Below the pieces are notes generated by a model. That model ran no database searches, was not told the origin of the DNA, and saw nothing but the letters and a program-made list of their open reading frames with translations. Of a stretch of DNA of 55,014 bases, positions 42,803-52,561 are shown piece by piece (the first letter of the stretch is position 1; each line of letters opens with the position of its first letter). A program made the translations under genes and the position numbers. The stretch comes from Spongiactinospora rosea. Its GTDB lineage: Bacteria > Actinomycetota > Actinomycetes > Streptosporangiales > Streptosporangiaceae. The DNA lies in NCBI RefSeq assembly GCF_003315795.1, contig NZ_QMEY01000038.1, forward strand, positions 1 through 55,014, in the 5' to 3' direction.

Positions 42803-42934
42803 TCAGTGGCAGAGGGCGACACTGAGGTGGCTCGGGCGGCCGGAGTGGCAGCTCAGGACCGTGAGCGTGCTGCCGCCGCTGGCGACGTCGCTGCTCGACG
42901 GGGTCTCCATGCCCTGCAGGTCGAGAAGAACCAT
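42803..42934 (-). CDS. Class III lanthipeptide precursor peptide (SapB/RamS-like)
   Basis: 43-aa precursor. The leader begins MVLLDLQGMETP, matching the LLDLQ-type recognition motif of class III leaders (SapB and flavipeptin precursors begin alike). The C-terminal part carries two S/T-x2-S/T-x3-C modules, STLTVLSC and SHLSVALC, joined by HSGRP and ending in CH. Such modules are turned into labionin or lanthionine rings by LanKC enzymes. The GG at 20-21 directly precedes the core region. The ATG at 42934 has a near-ideal ribosome binding site, AAGGAGGTG, made of the final codons and stop region of lanKC. The core differs from SapB in composition (His, Arg-Pro in the loop), so the product is probably a new SapB-type surfactant or morphogenetic peptide. 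Confidence 0.93.
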   Translation of the reverse strand: MVLLDLQGMETPSSSDVASGGSTLTVLSCHSGRPSHLSVALCH

Positions 42935-42939
42935 GTGCT

Positions 42940-45633
42940 TTACACCTCCTTCCCATACTCGTGTCCGACCGGCCGCGGGGATGCGGCCGAAAGCAACGGC
43001 AGGCGCACCGGGCGCCCGGACATCACGGTGGCCAGGGCGAACAGCACGCCCGCCGTACCCGTCGCGAAGTCCATGGACAGCCGCAGCAACTGGTCGCCGG
43101 GGAAGGCGAGGCCGCCGCGGTAGGGCAGCGCGTGCCAGGCGAGCCCGCGCACCTGCCGGTCGATGAGGGGGTCGGGGCCCTCGCCGGCGTCCGGGCCGCG
43201 CAGGCCCGCGCCGAGCGCGGCGATGATCCCGGCCCTGCCGGTGAAGAGCCCCGGCTGGACGAAGTAGCCCGAGCGCGCCACCGTGCGCAGCGCGGCGAGT
43301 TCGGTGGCGAGGTCGGGGTCCTCGCGCAGGGCGAGGTACTCGGCGAGCACCACGCCGATGCCCACGGAGCCCTCGTCCAGGTAGGGCAGCAGCCGCCAGC
43401 CCTGGTTCACCTGGAGTGATCCGTCGGCGGCGCGGCGGCAGCGGCGCAGGTCCTGGCGGAGGGCCGTGCCCGCGAGGTCGAGCAGCGCGGGGTCGCCGGT
43501 GCGCCGGTGGGCGGCGAGGAAGAGCAGCGCGGGGCCGCTCGCGCCGTGCATGAGCCCGGCCCTTGGGTTGGTCCCGCCGCTGATCTCCGGTACGTCCTCG
43601 GGTCCGCCCAGCCGTTCGGCGCAGATGTCCACGGCCCGGTGGGCGGCGCGGGTCAGCTCGCTCTCGCCGGTGGCCTCGCCGAGCAGCATCAGGCTGAGGC
43701 CGATGCCGGAAAGGCCGGTGGACAGGGCGGGCTCCAGGTCCTCCCACTTCTCGCGGAGGCAGACGTCCAGCAGGTCCAGGGCGTCGGATCGGTGCCCGAG
43801 GCGGTGCAGTACGTGGGCGACGCCGTGCAGGCCGTCGTAGAAGCCGAGGCCGGAGCCCGGTTCGGGGTCCTTGGCGCGGGCGCGCAGCCAGTCGTGGTGC
43901 GCGGGGTCGGTCGGCAGGCCGGCCTCGGTGAGCGCGTACAGGACGCCGGCCGCGCCGTGCGCGACGCTCAGCCCGCGGCCCGGCCGGAACTGCGCGATGT
44001 CACCGGGGAACAGGCGGTCCTGCCGCTCCGGCGTCGCGGCGGCGACGATCGCGCGGCCCATCGCCTCGCGTAACTCGTCCCAGGACGCGGCCCCGGGCAT
44101 CGGCAGCCCGTCCATGGAGTCCTCGCCGCCCGGCACTTTGGATAGTGGGGAGGCCGTGACGGGGTCACCGCCGGCCGTACCGCCCTCTGCCCCGGTACGG
44201 TCGCCGGCGCGGCCCTCGATGACGCTGATCGCCGTGTCGATCATGGCGGGCGGCACCGGGAACGTCTCGGTCACCAGCGCGCCCAGGTGGCGGGCCTTCG
44301 CGCGGTGCAGCGGCAGCATGATCGTGCACTGCGGGGCGAACATCCCCAGCCGCAGGCAGGCCATCGCGTAGTCGTCCACCTCGACGCCCTGCCGGTCGGG
44401 CGGCGCGCTGAAGGCGGGGTGGGCGAGCGCGGCGCGGGCGCCCTCCCCGGCCAGCGTGGCCACCTCGTAGTCGATGAGCACGACCCGCTCTTCGCCGGTC
44501 TCCGCGTCGGTGGTGATCAGGATGTTGTCGGGGTGCAGGTCGCCGAAGACGACGCCGCGCTCGTGCAGCGAGTCCACCGCGTCCTGCACGCGCTCCAGCG
44601 TGGCGAGGGCCCAGCCGGTGTACTCGGCCACGTCCTCGGGCTCGCAGTCGGCGCGGGTGAACGGGTAGCGCTGGACGAGCTTGCGTTGCAGCGGGTTGCC
44701 GTCGATGAACTCCATGACCAGGAACCAGTGCTCGCCGAGCGCGAAGTGGTCGATCAGCGCGGGTGCGGCGGGCAGCCCGGCCAAGCGGGCGAGGATGTCG
44801 CGTTCGTGGGCGAGGCGGGCGACCGCGTCCCGGCCGGCCGCGTCGAGCCCCGCGTGCGGCCTGGCCTCCTTGAGCACCACCCGCTCGCCGGTGCGGGTGT
44901 CCTTGGCCAGGTAGACGCCGCCGCCGTTGGAGAAGTGCAGCACGTTCTCGACCTGGTAGGGCAGGTCGGTGGTGGTCACGGCGTTGCGGGCGGCGAGGTG
45001 CGGTTCCAGGAACGCGGGCAGCGTGGTCCAGGGCGGGACGCCGAAGACGGCGTTGCGCACGTCGGGCACCAGGCGGCCGTCGCCGTCCTCGATGGCGAGG
45101 ACGCGCTCGCCCGCGCCGGACAGGGTGTGCCGCTCGGCGAAGCCGCCGTACCGGACGAACAGCGGGCCCTCCCCGTAGCGCAGGTCGCTCAGGATGTAGG
45201 GGCCGGTCACGCCGTGCAGCAGCTCGTTCAGCTCTTTGAGGATGAGTTCGAGGCGGGCTTCGTCCCGGGGATAGATGGTGACCAGCTTTCCGCTGGAGGC
45301 CCGGGAGGCGGCCTTGGAGTTGAGCATGATGACGACGGGCGCGCCGCGCAGGAATTTGAACGCGATGCCGCGCGGGACGCAGTAGTCCCAGACGGCGGCG
45401 AGGGCGCGTTCGGCGTCGTCCACCCGGGCCGAGACGTGGATCTTCCAGCCCTGGGCGGGCAGCGGCGGCTCTCCGGTGGGGGCGTAGTACATCCAGGTGT
45501 CGGTCGCCTGGTGGGCCCAGCCTTCGGGGACCGGCCGGCCGCTGGCGGTGAAGTCGGCGCCCTGGGCGCCGGACTGCGGCAGCGTGTCGTAGAAATGGGG
45601 GTCCGCGAGGCAGTAGAGCTCGTACTGGTCCAT
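42940..45633 (-). CDS. Class III lanthipeptide synthetase LanKC (RamC-like)
   Basis: 897-aa three-domain enzyme. Residues 1 to about 220 form the phospho-Ser/Thr lyase domain (LYCLADPHFYD, WKIHVSAR). Residues about 225-475 form a Ser/Thr kinase: NGGGVYLA loop, Lys255 in VVLKEA, FGDLHPDN (Asp365) and DYE (388-390). Residues about 520-897 form a LanC-like cyclase (RGLSVAHGAAGVLYAL, GLMHGASGPALLFL, DEGSVGIG) without the WC/CHG zinc ligands, the hallmark of class III as opposed to class IV. It phosphorylates core Ser/Thr, eliminates phosphate and closes labionin/lanthionine rings on the 43-aa precursor. Its last codons provide the precursor's ribosome binding site. The ATG has GGGAGG upstream. 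Confidence 0.96.
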   Translation of the reverse strand: MDQYELYCLADPHFYDTLPQSGAQGADFTASGRPVPEGWAHQATDTWMYYAPTGEPPLPAQGWKIHVSARVDDAERALAAVWDYCVPRGIAFKFLRGAPVVIMLNSKAASRASSGKLVTIYPRDEARLELILKELNELLHGVTGPYILSDLRYGEGPLFVRYGGFAERHTLSGAGERVLAIEDGDGRLVPDVRNAVFGVPPWTTLPAFLEPHLAARNAVTTTDLPYQVENVLHFSNGGGVYLAKDTRTGERVVLKEARPHAGLDAAGRDAVARLAHERDILARLAGLPAAPALIDHFALGEHWFLVMEFIDGNPLQRKLVQRYPFTRADCEPEDVAEYTGWALATLERVQDAVDSLHERGVVFGDLHPDNILITTDAETGEERVVLIDYEVATLAGEGARAALAHPAFSAPPDRQGVEVDDYAMACLRLGMFAPQCTIMLPLHRAKARHLGALVTETFPVPPAMIDTAISVIEGRAGDRTGAEGGTAGGDPVTASPLSKVPGGEDSMDGLPMPGAASWDELREAMGRAIVAAATPERQDRLFPGDIAQFRPGRGLSVAHGAAGVLYALTEAGLPTDPAHHDWLRARAKDPEPGSGLGFYDGLHGVAHVLHRLGHRSDALDLLDVCLREKWEDLEPALSTGLSGIGLSLMLLGEATGESELTRAAHRAVDICAERLGGPEDVPEISGGTNPRAGLMHGASGPALLFLAAHRRTGDPALLDLAGTALRQDLRRCRRAADGSLQVNQGWRLLPYLDEGSVGIGVVLAEYLALREDPDLATELAALRTVARSGYFVQPGLFTGRAGIIAALGAGLRGPDAGEGPDPLIDRQVRGLAWHALPYRGGLAFPGDQLLRLSMDFATGTAGVLFALATVMSGRPVRLPLLSAASPRPVGHEYGKEV

Positions 45634-45807
45634 CGCCCCTGGCCTCCCGTTCCGATCGCTTCGTTTACATAAGAAACAATGGCGAACGATGGCTAGTTTC
45701 GTCTAGTTACAGGTCACATTACTAGGATAGATTTCCTTCACGGGTCTATGTGAGATTCACACAAATGGCCAATGCATTTCACGATAAATGGCGATGCAGA
45801 GGGAGTG
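45634..45807 (-). promoter_or_regulatory. Promoter region of the lanthipeptide operon
   Basis: AT-rich 174-base gap between the kinase stop and the lanKC start. It contains a perfect inverted repeat TGTGA-GAT-TCACA (45749-45761) and several CTAG-containing elements, including direct ACTAG repeats (45693-45710 region) on the minus strand. NarL-type regulators such as RamR bind repeated sites in the ramC promoter, so these are candidate sites; neither the transcription start nor the bound protein is known. Confidence 0.5.
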
Positions 45808-47007
45808 CTAGAGGTTTCTCGGGAAATATACGGCAAGCCGGAAAAGTCCCCTTTGACCAGTGGTGGCGTCCAGCCATCCCCCCAGCTCCGACACCCGCTC
45901 ACTCAGATTAGGCAGGCCGTTGCCGCCGGATCTGGTCTCCCCCCTGTTGCGGCGATACGGGGGCAGCACTCCGTCGTTCGTCATGGACAGCCGGACCAGC
46001 CCGTCCCGCTCGACGAGCTGGATCGCGCACTCCCTGGCCCGGGTGTGCCGCAGGATGTTCGTCACGCCCTCGCGCAGCACGTACGCCAGCACCTCGGTGG
46101 CCTCGGCCGGCAGCCTGCGGCACGTCACCTTGATCTGGCAGCGCACGCCGGTCGACTCCAGCACCGCGCGGGCCGAGCTCAGTTCGGTCTCCAGGGAGGA
46201 GGCGCGCAGCCCGTGCGCCACCGAGCGCACGTCGCCCGTGAGGTTCCTGGCCAGGTCCAGCAGTTCTTTGATCTCGTCGCGCACCCGCTGGTCGCCGTCG
46301 TCGTACAGCCGCTGGGTCAGCTCGATCTTGAGCACCAGCACGGCCAGCCGGTGGCCCACCAGGTCGTGCAGGTCGCGGGTGAAGCGGCGGCGCTCCAGGC
46401 CGACCGCCCGCTGTACGGTCTCGCTCTGCTCGGCGGCCAGCCGGCGCGCCCGCACCGCCAGCGACACCAGGGCGTACTCCGCCACGCCGACCATCGGCAC
46501 CGCCGCCGCCCAGACCCCGCTCCCATGGCCGGGCACGACCAGCAGCGCCGGACCGCAGGCGCACGCCGCCGCCAGTAGCAGCGGTGAGCGCCGCAGTCCC
46601 GCCGCCATGAACACCGCCCCGGCCAGCAGCCCGCACATCGGGGCCCAGGCCGGGCCGGCGAGGGGCATCGGCAGATAGGTGAGCGCCACCTGCCCCCCGA
46701 GCACCCACCATGGCACGCCTCGTCCGGAGAATGCTCGATGGAGCGCTCCCACATGCAGCAACAGAAAGGCCGGCAGTGCCATCGCGACCACCGGCCACAC
46801 CATCGGATCCTGCCCCGCCGCCGTCGCCGCACCCGCCAGGACCCGTCCGATCAGGCCCGATATCCCGGCGGCGAGCGCCAGCCCGCTCAACCGGGCGGGT
46901 GACGGCTCGGGTAACCGCGGCAGGACCGGCAGCCGGCGCCGGAGGAAGGTCCCCAGCCGCCGAAGTGGCGCCGGGCGCGGCGCGCGACTCCCACGCATTC
47001 GTTCCAT
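45808..47007 (-). CDS. DesK/NarL-family sensor histidine kinase
   Basis: 399-aa membrane kinase. About five hydrophobic segments (LSGLALAAGISGLIGRVL, MVWPVVAMALPAFLLLHVG, LLLAAACACGPALLVV) form an integral-membrane sensor. A HisKA_3 dimerisation helix carries the phospho-acceptor in RRFTRDLHDLVGHRLAVL. The HATPase domain has the N-box REGVTNILRHTRA and NGLPNLSERVSELGG. The start is uncertain (ATG 47007 or 46998; both have weak ribosome binding sites). No response-regulator gene adjoins it, which is unusual for this family; the NarL-type regulator at 36676 is the nearest candidate partner. It is directly upstream of lanKC on the same strand and probably senses an envelope signal. Confidence 0.88.
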   Translation of the reverse strand: MERMRGSRAPRPAPLRRLGTFLRRRLPVLPRLPEPSPARLSGLALAAGISGLIGRVLAGAATAAGQDPMVWPVVAMALPAFLLLHVGALHRAFSGRGVPWWVLGGQVALTYLPMPLAGPAWAPMCGLLAGAVFMAAGLRRSPLLLAAACACGPALLVVPGHGSGVWAAAVPMVGVAEYALVSLAVRARRLAAEQSETVQRAVGLERRRFTRDLHDLVGHRLAVLVLKIELTQRLYDDGDQRVRDEIKELLDLARNLTGDVRSVAHGLRASSLETELSSARAVLESTGVRCQIKVTCRRLPAEATEVLAYVLREGVTNILRHTRARECAIQLVERDGLVRLSMTNDGVLPPYRRNRGETRSGGNGLPNLSERVSELGGWLDATTGQRGLFRLAVYFPRNL

Positions 47008-47173
47008 CGCATCCCAACAAGGCTCGTGCAGCCGTATCCGCCGGACGCACATTCTGGCAAGATCACCGCTACGCGACCCGCCGCCGGGGGTCATGGGAGT
47101 CGGCGGGCTGCGCGAACGGGGACATCCTTCCTCCAATCCTGCGGATCTAACAGATTCTGTAAAGCCAATCCCG

Positions 47174-47214
47174 CCTGCGGCTTCGCCGTCCGGACCGGAA
47201 CGGGAAGCCGCAGG
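47174..47214. promoter_or_regulatory. Long stem-loop in the kinase / aldo-keto reductase gap
   Basis: Perfect arms CCTGCGGCTT (47174-47183) and AAGCCGCAGG (47205-47214) around a 21-base loop. It lies in the 335-base divergent gap 47008-47342, which contains no convincing gene. It could be the 3' end of a small transcript or a structured leader. Confidence 0.35.
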
Positions 47215-47272
47215 TAGAGCCGTCGGCATCGCTCCCTAAAGGGACCGAAATAGGGAAACTCAGCTTGTGTCT

Positions 47273-47284
47273 TGCGATATCGCA
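47273..47284. promoter_or_regulatory. 12-bp perfect palindrome upstream of the aldo/keto reductase gene
   Basis: TGCGATATCGCA, 58 bases before the ATG at 47343. Size and position fit an operator of a TetR-, PadR- or GntR-type repressor; no such regulator gene adjoins. Confidence 0.45.
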
Positions 47285-47342
47285 TACCGCGCCGCCGACC
47301 AGACGTAGATCATCATCGTGGCCGCCGATAGGATCGGGGAGC

Positions 47343-48311
<969 letters not shown>

Positions 48312-48334
48312 GGACATACGGGGTGCGGTCGTCG

Positions 48335-49399
48335 TCAGACGCCGAGGACCTGCGCGGCCAGGGCGGTGCCCCGGACCCGGGCCTCGATCTTGGCGAACGC
48401 CGTCTCGCGGGAGGTGGAGACGTCGTCGGCGAACGGTGAGAACCCGCAGTCGTCGCAGGTGCCGAGCTGATCGACGGGGATGTGCCGGGCCGCCGCGAGC
48501 ACCCGGTCGCGTACCTGCTCGGCGGTCTCCACCACGGGGTCGATCGGGTCGGTCACCCCGACGAAGACCCGCACGCCGGGCCGCAGATGCTCGGCGATGA
48601 TGCCCAGCACCCGCCCTGGGTCGGGCTCGCTCGCGAGCTGGACGTAGAAGTTGCCGACCGGCAGCGCCAGCAGCTTGGGCAGCAGCCCGGCGTAGTCGAC
48701 GTCGGCGCTGTGGGTGGAGTCGTGGTCGCCGCCCGGGCAGGTGTGCACGCCGATCCTGGCCCGGTCGTCCGCGTCGAACCGCTCCAGCACCTGGGTGTTG
48801 AGCGCGAGGAAGTCGTCCAGCACGCCGCCGCTCGGGTCGAGCTTGAGCGCCAGGCGTCCTTCGGTGAAATCGACCTGCACCGCGTGGGCGCCGGCCGCGA
48901 GGCAGTCCCGGATGTCGGCCTCGGCCTCCGCGGTCAGGTCGTCCAGGAACGCCTTGCGCGGGTATCCGTCCAGCGGCTCGGCCGGATACAGCAGGCTCAG
49001 CGCCGAGGGGGCGATGACGGCCTGCTTGACCGGCAGCCGGGTGTGCCGCCTGGCCGCGTTCAGGTAGGTCACGGCGTGCACGGCGTAGCGGAACGGGCCC
49101 GCGGTCAGCCTCGGCAGCCGGCGGGTGTGCCCGTCCGCGAACGGGATGACCACGCCGTCGGGGGCCAGGCCCGCGAGCCCGCTGAGCGGATAGGTGGCGA
49201 AGCTCGGTTTGGCCTGCTCGCCATCGACGACGACGGGGCTGCCGAGCGCTTCCAGCCGGGCGATCGTGTCGGCCACCGCCTCCGCCTGCCACGCGGCCAG
49301 TTCGTCGTCGGCGATCCGCCCGGCGGCGTGATCGGCCATCGCGGCCAGGAGGGCGGTGGGGCGGGGGATGCTACCGATTGGTTCGGTGGGTATGCCCAT
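48335..49399 (-). CDS. MetE C-terminal-like (cobalamin-independent methionine synthase family) protein
   Basis: 354-aa UROD/MetE-type barrel without the N-terminal half of full MetE. It has the start IGSIPRP, DGEQAKPSFATYPL, the Asp pair around QVDFTEGRLALKLD, a zinc-ligand-like GVHTCPGGDHDSTH and the final GTCDDCGFSPF (Cys ligand), with RETAFAKIEARVRG at the end. Stand-alone members include methyltransferases acting on methylcobalamin or methylated thiols and epoxyalkane:CoM transferases. Its true methyl donor is unknown. ATG 49399 was taken; a GTG at 49417 is possible but neither has a good ribosome binding site. Confidence 0.85.
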   Translation of the reverse strand: MGIPTEPIGSIPRPTALLAAMADHAAGRIADDELAAWQAEAVADTIARLEALGSPVVVDGEQAKPSFATYPLSGLAGLAPDGVVIPFADGHTRRLPRLTAGPFRYAVHAVTYLNAARRHTRLPVKQAVIAPSALSLLYPAEPLDGYPRKAFLDDLTAEAEADIRDCLAAGAHAVQVDFTEGRLALKLDPSGGVLDDFLALNTQVLERFDADDRARIGVHTCPGGDHDSTHSADVDYAGLLPKLLALPVGNFYVQLASEPDPGRVLGIIAEHLRPGVRVFVGVTDPIDPVVETAEQVRDRVLAAARHIPVDQLGTCDDCGFSPFADDVSTSRETAFAKIEARVRGTALAAQVLGV

Positions 49400-49456
49400 G
49401 GCGCGAGCGTAGATCACTATATGTGGCGAGGCAATTACCGACTATTTCGCTCGCGC

Positions 49457-52400
49457 TCAGGGCCGGGCGAGCCGTTCGGCGGCCTCGTCGCGGGGCGTCC
49501 CGGCACCCTCCCGGTACGCCTGCTCGTAGCCCGCCTGGCCGAGTTCGTCCGTGAGCCGGGCGGCGAGGGATCGCAGCAGGGCGTCGCCCTGATCGAAGGC
49601 GCCCCGGATGGCCTGGCTCATGCCCAGCATGACGGCGGCCTGCCGCGGGTCGCCCTCCAGCAGCGCCAGCCCGGCCCCGAGCTGGGCGGCCAGCGCCGGG
49701 TCCAGATGGGCGTACGCCGCCTCCAGCGACCGGGGGCGCAGTTCGCGGGCACCCGCGGCGTCGCCACGGGCCAGCAGGTTGGCCATTCTGGCCAGGACCA
49801 GCCGGGAGTCGATCGCCTGCTCCGGCAGCGGGATCTCCCGGGCCGACCGCTCCACCTGGTCGAGCACCCGGTCGGATCGCTCGATCTCGCCCTGGCGGTG
49901 ATGCAGGTCGGCGAACGCGAACAGCACCTCCACCTCCAGCTCCGGGCGGCCGGACTCCCAGGCCGCCCGTTCGGCGGTCTCGATGTCGCGCAGGGCCGCG
50001 GCGGTGTCGCCCGCGCGCATGCGTTCGGTGGCCAGGCCGAGCCGGTGGGCGATCGTCTCGTGCGGGCTGAGCGCTGCGACCAGGGCGATGCTGCGCCCGT
50101 ACGCGGCGATCGCGCGGTCCGTGTCGCCCGCGACGCTGTGCGGGCGGGCCGTACCGGCCAGCAAGGTGGCGGTCCACCACTGGTCGCCGGTCTCCTCGTA
50201 GATGTGCAGGGCCTCTTGGAGCAGGGCCGCGCTGCCGTGCCAGTCGCCGCGTTCGCGGCGCCGTACGGCCTGGACGACCAGGGTGCCCGCGATGGCCCAG
50301 CGGTCCGCGCCGGCGCGGGTGCGGGCCAGCTCCTGGTCGACGAGTTCGTCCATGCCGAGGAGGTGGGCCGTCATCAGCGTCAGCGTCGGCAGCATCGGGT
50401 ACCGCTCCAGCGCGCCGGTGCGCCGGCAGTCGTCGATGACCGCGCGGACCCGCTCGGGGTCGGTGACGGGCCCGCCCTCCCCCGCCATCAGGTGGATTGC
50501 GGTGCAGGCGGCCCGCGCGTCGGCGGGCAGGGCGTCACCGAACTCCAGCACCCTGCGCACGTACGCCTTGGCCCGCCCGTCGTACCGGAGGGTGTCCCAG
50601 TACCAGAACAGCGAGCCGAGCATCCGCGCCGCCGTGGTCGCGTCGCGGACGTCGATGGCGATGCGCAGCGCCCCGATGAGGTTGTCGTACTCCGACGCGA
50701 ACCGTCGCAGCAGCTCCGCCTGGCGGTCCGAGCGCAACAGCGGCTCCAGTTCCTCGGCCAGCGCGGCGAAGTGGCGGGTGAACCGATCCCGGGTGCGTTC
50801 CCGCTCACCGGCCTGGTCGAGCCGTTCGGCCGCGTAGGCGCGGATGGTCTCCAGCATCCGGTAGGAGTCGGCCGTCCGCTCGACGATGGACTTGCCGACC
50901 AGGGAGTCGAGCACGTAGGGGACGTCCGCTTCGGGCAGGTCGTGGCCGGCGCACACGGCCTCGATGGCGGCGGCGCCCGTCATGGCGGGAAAGAACGAGA
51001 TCCGCCGGGCCAGGGCCCGCTCCTGATCGGTGAGCAGGTTCCAGCTCCAGTCGATGACGGCGTGCAGGGTCTGCTGGCGCGGCTGGGCCGTGCGGTTGCC
51101 GGAGGCCAGCAGCCGGAACCGGTCGTCGAGCCGCCGGGCGATCTGACCGGGGCTCATCGTACGCAGCCGCGCGGCGGCCAGCTCCAGCGCCAGGGGCAGG
51201 CCGTCCAGCCGCCGCACGATGTCCACGACGTCCCGCACGTTGCCCTCGTCGAGCGCGAAGCCGGGCCGTACCGCCGCCGCGCGGTCCAGGAACAGCCGCA
51301 CGGCGGGCGAGTCGGCGGCCCGTACGTGGCCGGCGTGTGCCAGGGGCAGCGGCAGCGGGCCGAGGCGGCAGACCGCCTCGCCCATGACCTCAAGGGACTC
51401 CCGGCTGGTGGCGAGGATCGTGAGGTGCGGCAGCCGCTCCAGCAACCGCCCCGCGAACCGGGCGACCGCCGCCGCGGCCTGCTCGCAGTTGTCCAGGACG
51501 AGCAGCGCCTCGCCGCCGCCGAGCAGGTCGGCGATCGGGCCGATGGGCCGGGCGGCGGCTCCTGTCGGGCCGAGCGCGCCGAGCACGGCGTCGGCGACCT
51601 CCTCCGGCGTGGTCGCGGCGGCCAGCGGGACGAGCCAGGCACGGCCGCGGCGGTGCGTGCGGTGCCGACCGGCCGCCTCGACGGCCAGCCGGGTCTTTCC
51701 GGCCCCGCCCGGCCCGGCGATGGTGATCAGCCGGGCCGATTCCATCAGTTCGGCGAGCAGCCTCAGTTCGTCGTCGCGGCCGACGAAGCCGGTGAGCCGG
51801 GCGGGCAGCCGGCCGGGGGACGCGGCCGGGGTCCCTCGGAGCACGGCGAGATGTGCCTCTTGTACCTCCCGCCCGGGATCGACGCCGAGCTGGTCCGCGA
51901 GAGTACGGCGGACCTGCTCGAACACGTCGAGCGCGGCGGCCTGGCGCCCGGCGGCGTGCAGGGCGCGCATCCGCAGCGCGGCGAGCCGTTCCCGAAGCGG
52001 GTGGCGGGCGGCCTCGGTCTCCAGGTCGGCCAGGATCTCGGCGTGGCGGCCGAGTTCGAGTTCGGCCTGGAACCGGTCCTCGGCGGCCGCCAGCCGCAAC
52101 TCCGCCAGGCGGGCCGCCGCCGTACCGGCGAACGGCGCGTCGGCGACATCGGCCAGGGCGGTCCCCCGCCACAACGCCAGCGCCTCCCGGAGCGATGCGG
52201 CCGCCTGCCGCGCGGACCCCGCGGCCAGCTCCCGGCGGCCACGGGCGGCCAGTTCCTCGAACCGGTCGCCGTCCACGTCCGTCCGGTCGATCTTCAGCCG
52301 GTAGCCGGTCGCCGCCGATTCCAGGAGCGCGGGCTCGCCGAGGGCCTTGCGCAGCCGGTAGACGAGCGCGTGCATGGCCTTGCCCGCGTCCGCGGGCGGG

Positions 52401-52561
52401 TGCTCGCCCCACAGGGCGTCGATCAGCGAACCGGCCGCCACCACCTGCCCGGCGGACAGCGCCAGCCGGGCGAGGAGGGCGCGTTGCATGGGGCCGCCGA
52501 CGTCGATCGGGGCCCCATCGTCGGCGTACGCCCGTACCGGTCCAAGCAGTGCCACTCGCAT
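49457..52561 (-). CDS. AfsR/SARP-type regulator: OmpR-like HTH, BTAD, NTPase and TPR domains
   Basis: 1034-aa transcriptional regulator. Residues 1-95 are a winged helix (MRVALLGPVRAY, LLARLALSAGQVV, ALVYRLRKALGE). The BTAD helical domain covers about 100-245 (ALALWRGTALADV, RLRERLAAL, LGVDPGREVQEAHLAVL). A STAND NTPase follows with Walker A TIAGPGGAGKTRLA, Walker B EALLVLDNCEQ and SREVME-type sensor segment (TILATSRESLEVMG). The last ~450 residues are TPR-like helices. Such large activators control secondary metabolism or nutrient responses. The gene lacks a ribosome binding site and carries two TGACGTCA palindromes over its start; it follows the serine hydrolase gene by 53 bases. Confidence 0.93.
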   Translation of the reverse strand: MRVALLGPVRAYADDGAPIDVGGPMQRALLARLALSAGQVVAAGSLIDALWGEHPPADAGKAMHALVYRLRKALGEPALLESAATGYRLKIDRTDVDGDRFEELAARGRRELAAGSARQAAASLREALALWRGTALADVADAPFAGTAAARLAELRLAAAEDRFQAELELGRHAEILADLETEAARHPLRERLAALRMRALHAAGRQAAALDVFEQVRRTLADQLGVDPGREVQEAHLAVLRGTPAASPGRLPARLTGFVGRDDELRLLAELMESARLITIAGPGGAGKTRLAVEAAGRHRTHRRGRAWLVPLAAATTPEEVADAVLGALGPTGAAARPIGPIADLLGGGEALLVLDNCEQAAAAVARFAGRLLERLPHLTILATSRESLEVMGEAVCRLGPLPLPLAHAGHVRAADSPAVRLFLDRAAAVRPGFALDEGNVRDVVDIVRRLDGLPLALELAAARLRTMSPGQIARRLDDRFRLLASGNRTAQPRQQTLHAVIDWSWNLLTDQERALARRISFFPAMTGAAAIEAVCAGHDLPEADVPYVLDSLVGKSIVERTADSYRMLETIRAYAAERLDQAGERERTRDRFTRHFAALAEELEPLLRSDRQAELLRRFASEYDNLIGALRIAIDVRDATTAARMLGSLFWYWDTLRYDGRAKAYVRRVLEFGDALPADARAACTAIHLMAGEGGPVTDPERVRAVIDDCRRTGALERYPMLPTLTLMTAHLLGMDELVDQELARTRAGADRWAIAGTLVVQAVRRRERGDWHGSAALLQEALHIYEETGDQWWTATLLAGTARPHSVAGDTDRAIAAYGRSIALVAALSPHETIAHRLGLATERMRAGDTAAALRDIETAERAAWESGRPELEVEVLFAFADLHHRQGEIERSDRVLDQVERSAREIPLPEQAIDSRLVLARMANLLARGDAAGARELRPRSLEAAYAHLDPALAAQLGAGLALLEGDPRQAAVMLGMSQAIRGAFDQGDALLRSLAARLTDELGQAGYEQAYREGAGTPRDEAAERLARP

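Noticed and set aside
42803..43747. A 315-codon minus-strand frame containing the precursor peptide at its end
   Set aside because: Its first 270 codons are the shadow of the lanKC cyclase domain in another frame; only the final 43 codons, with their own ribosome binding site, are the gene.
42940..45633. Class IV (LanL) synthetase
   Set aside because: The cyclase domain lacks the WC and CHG zinc-ligand motifs, and the precursor and exporters are of SapB type.
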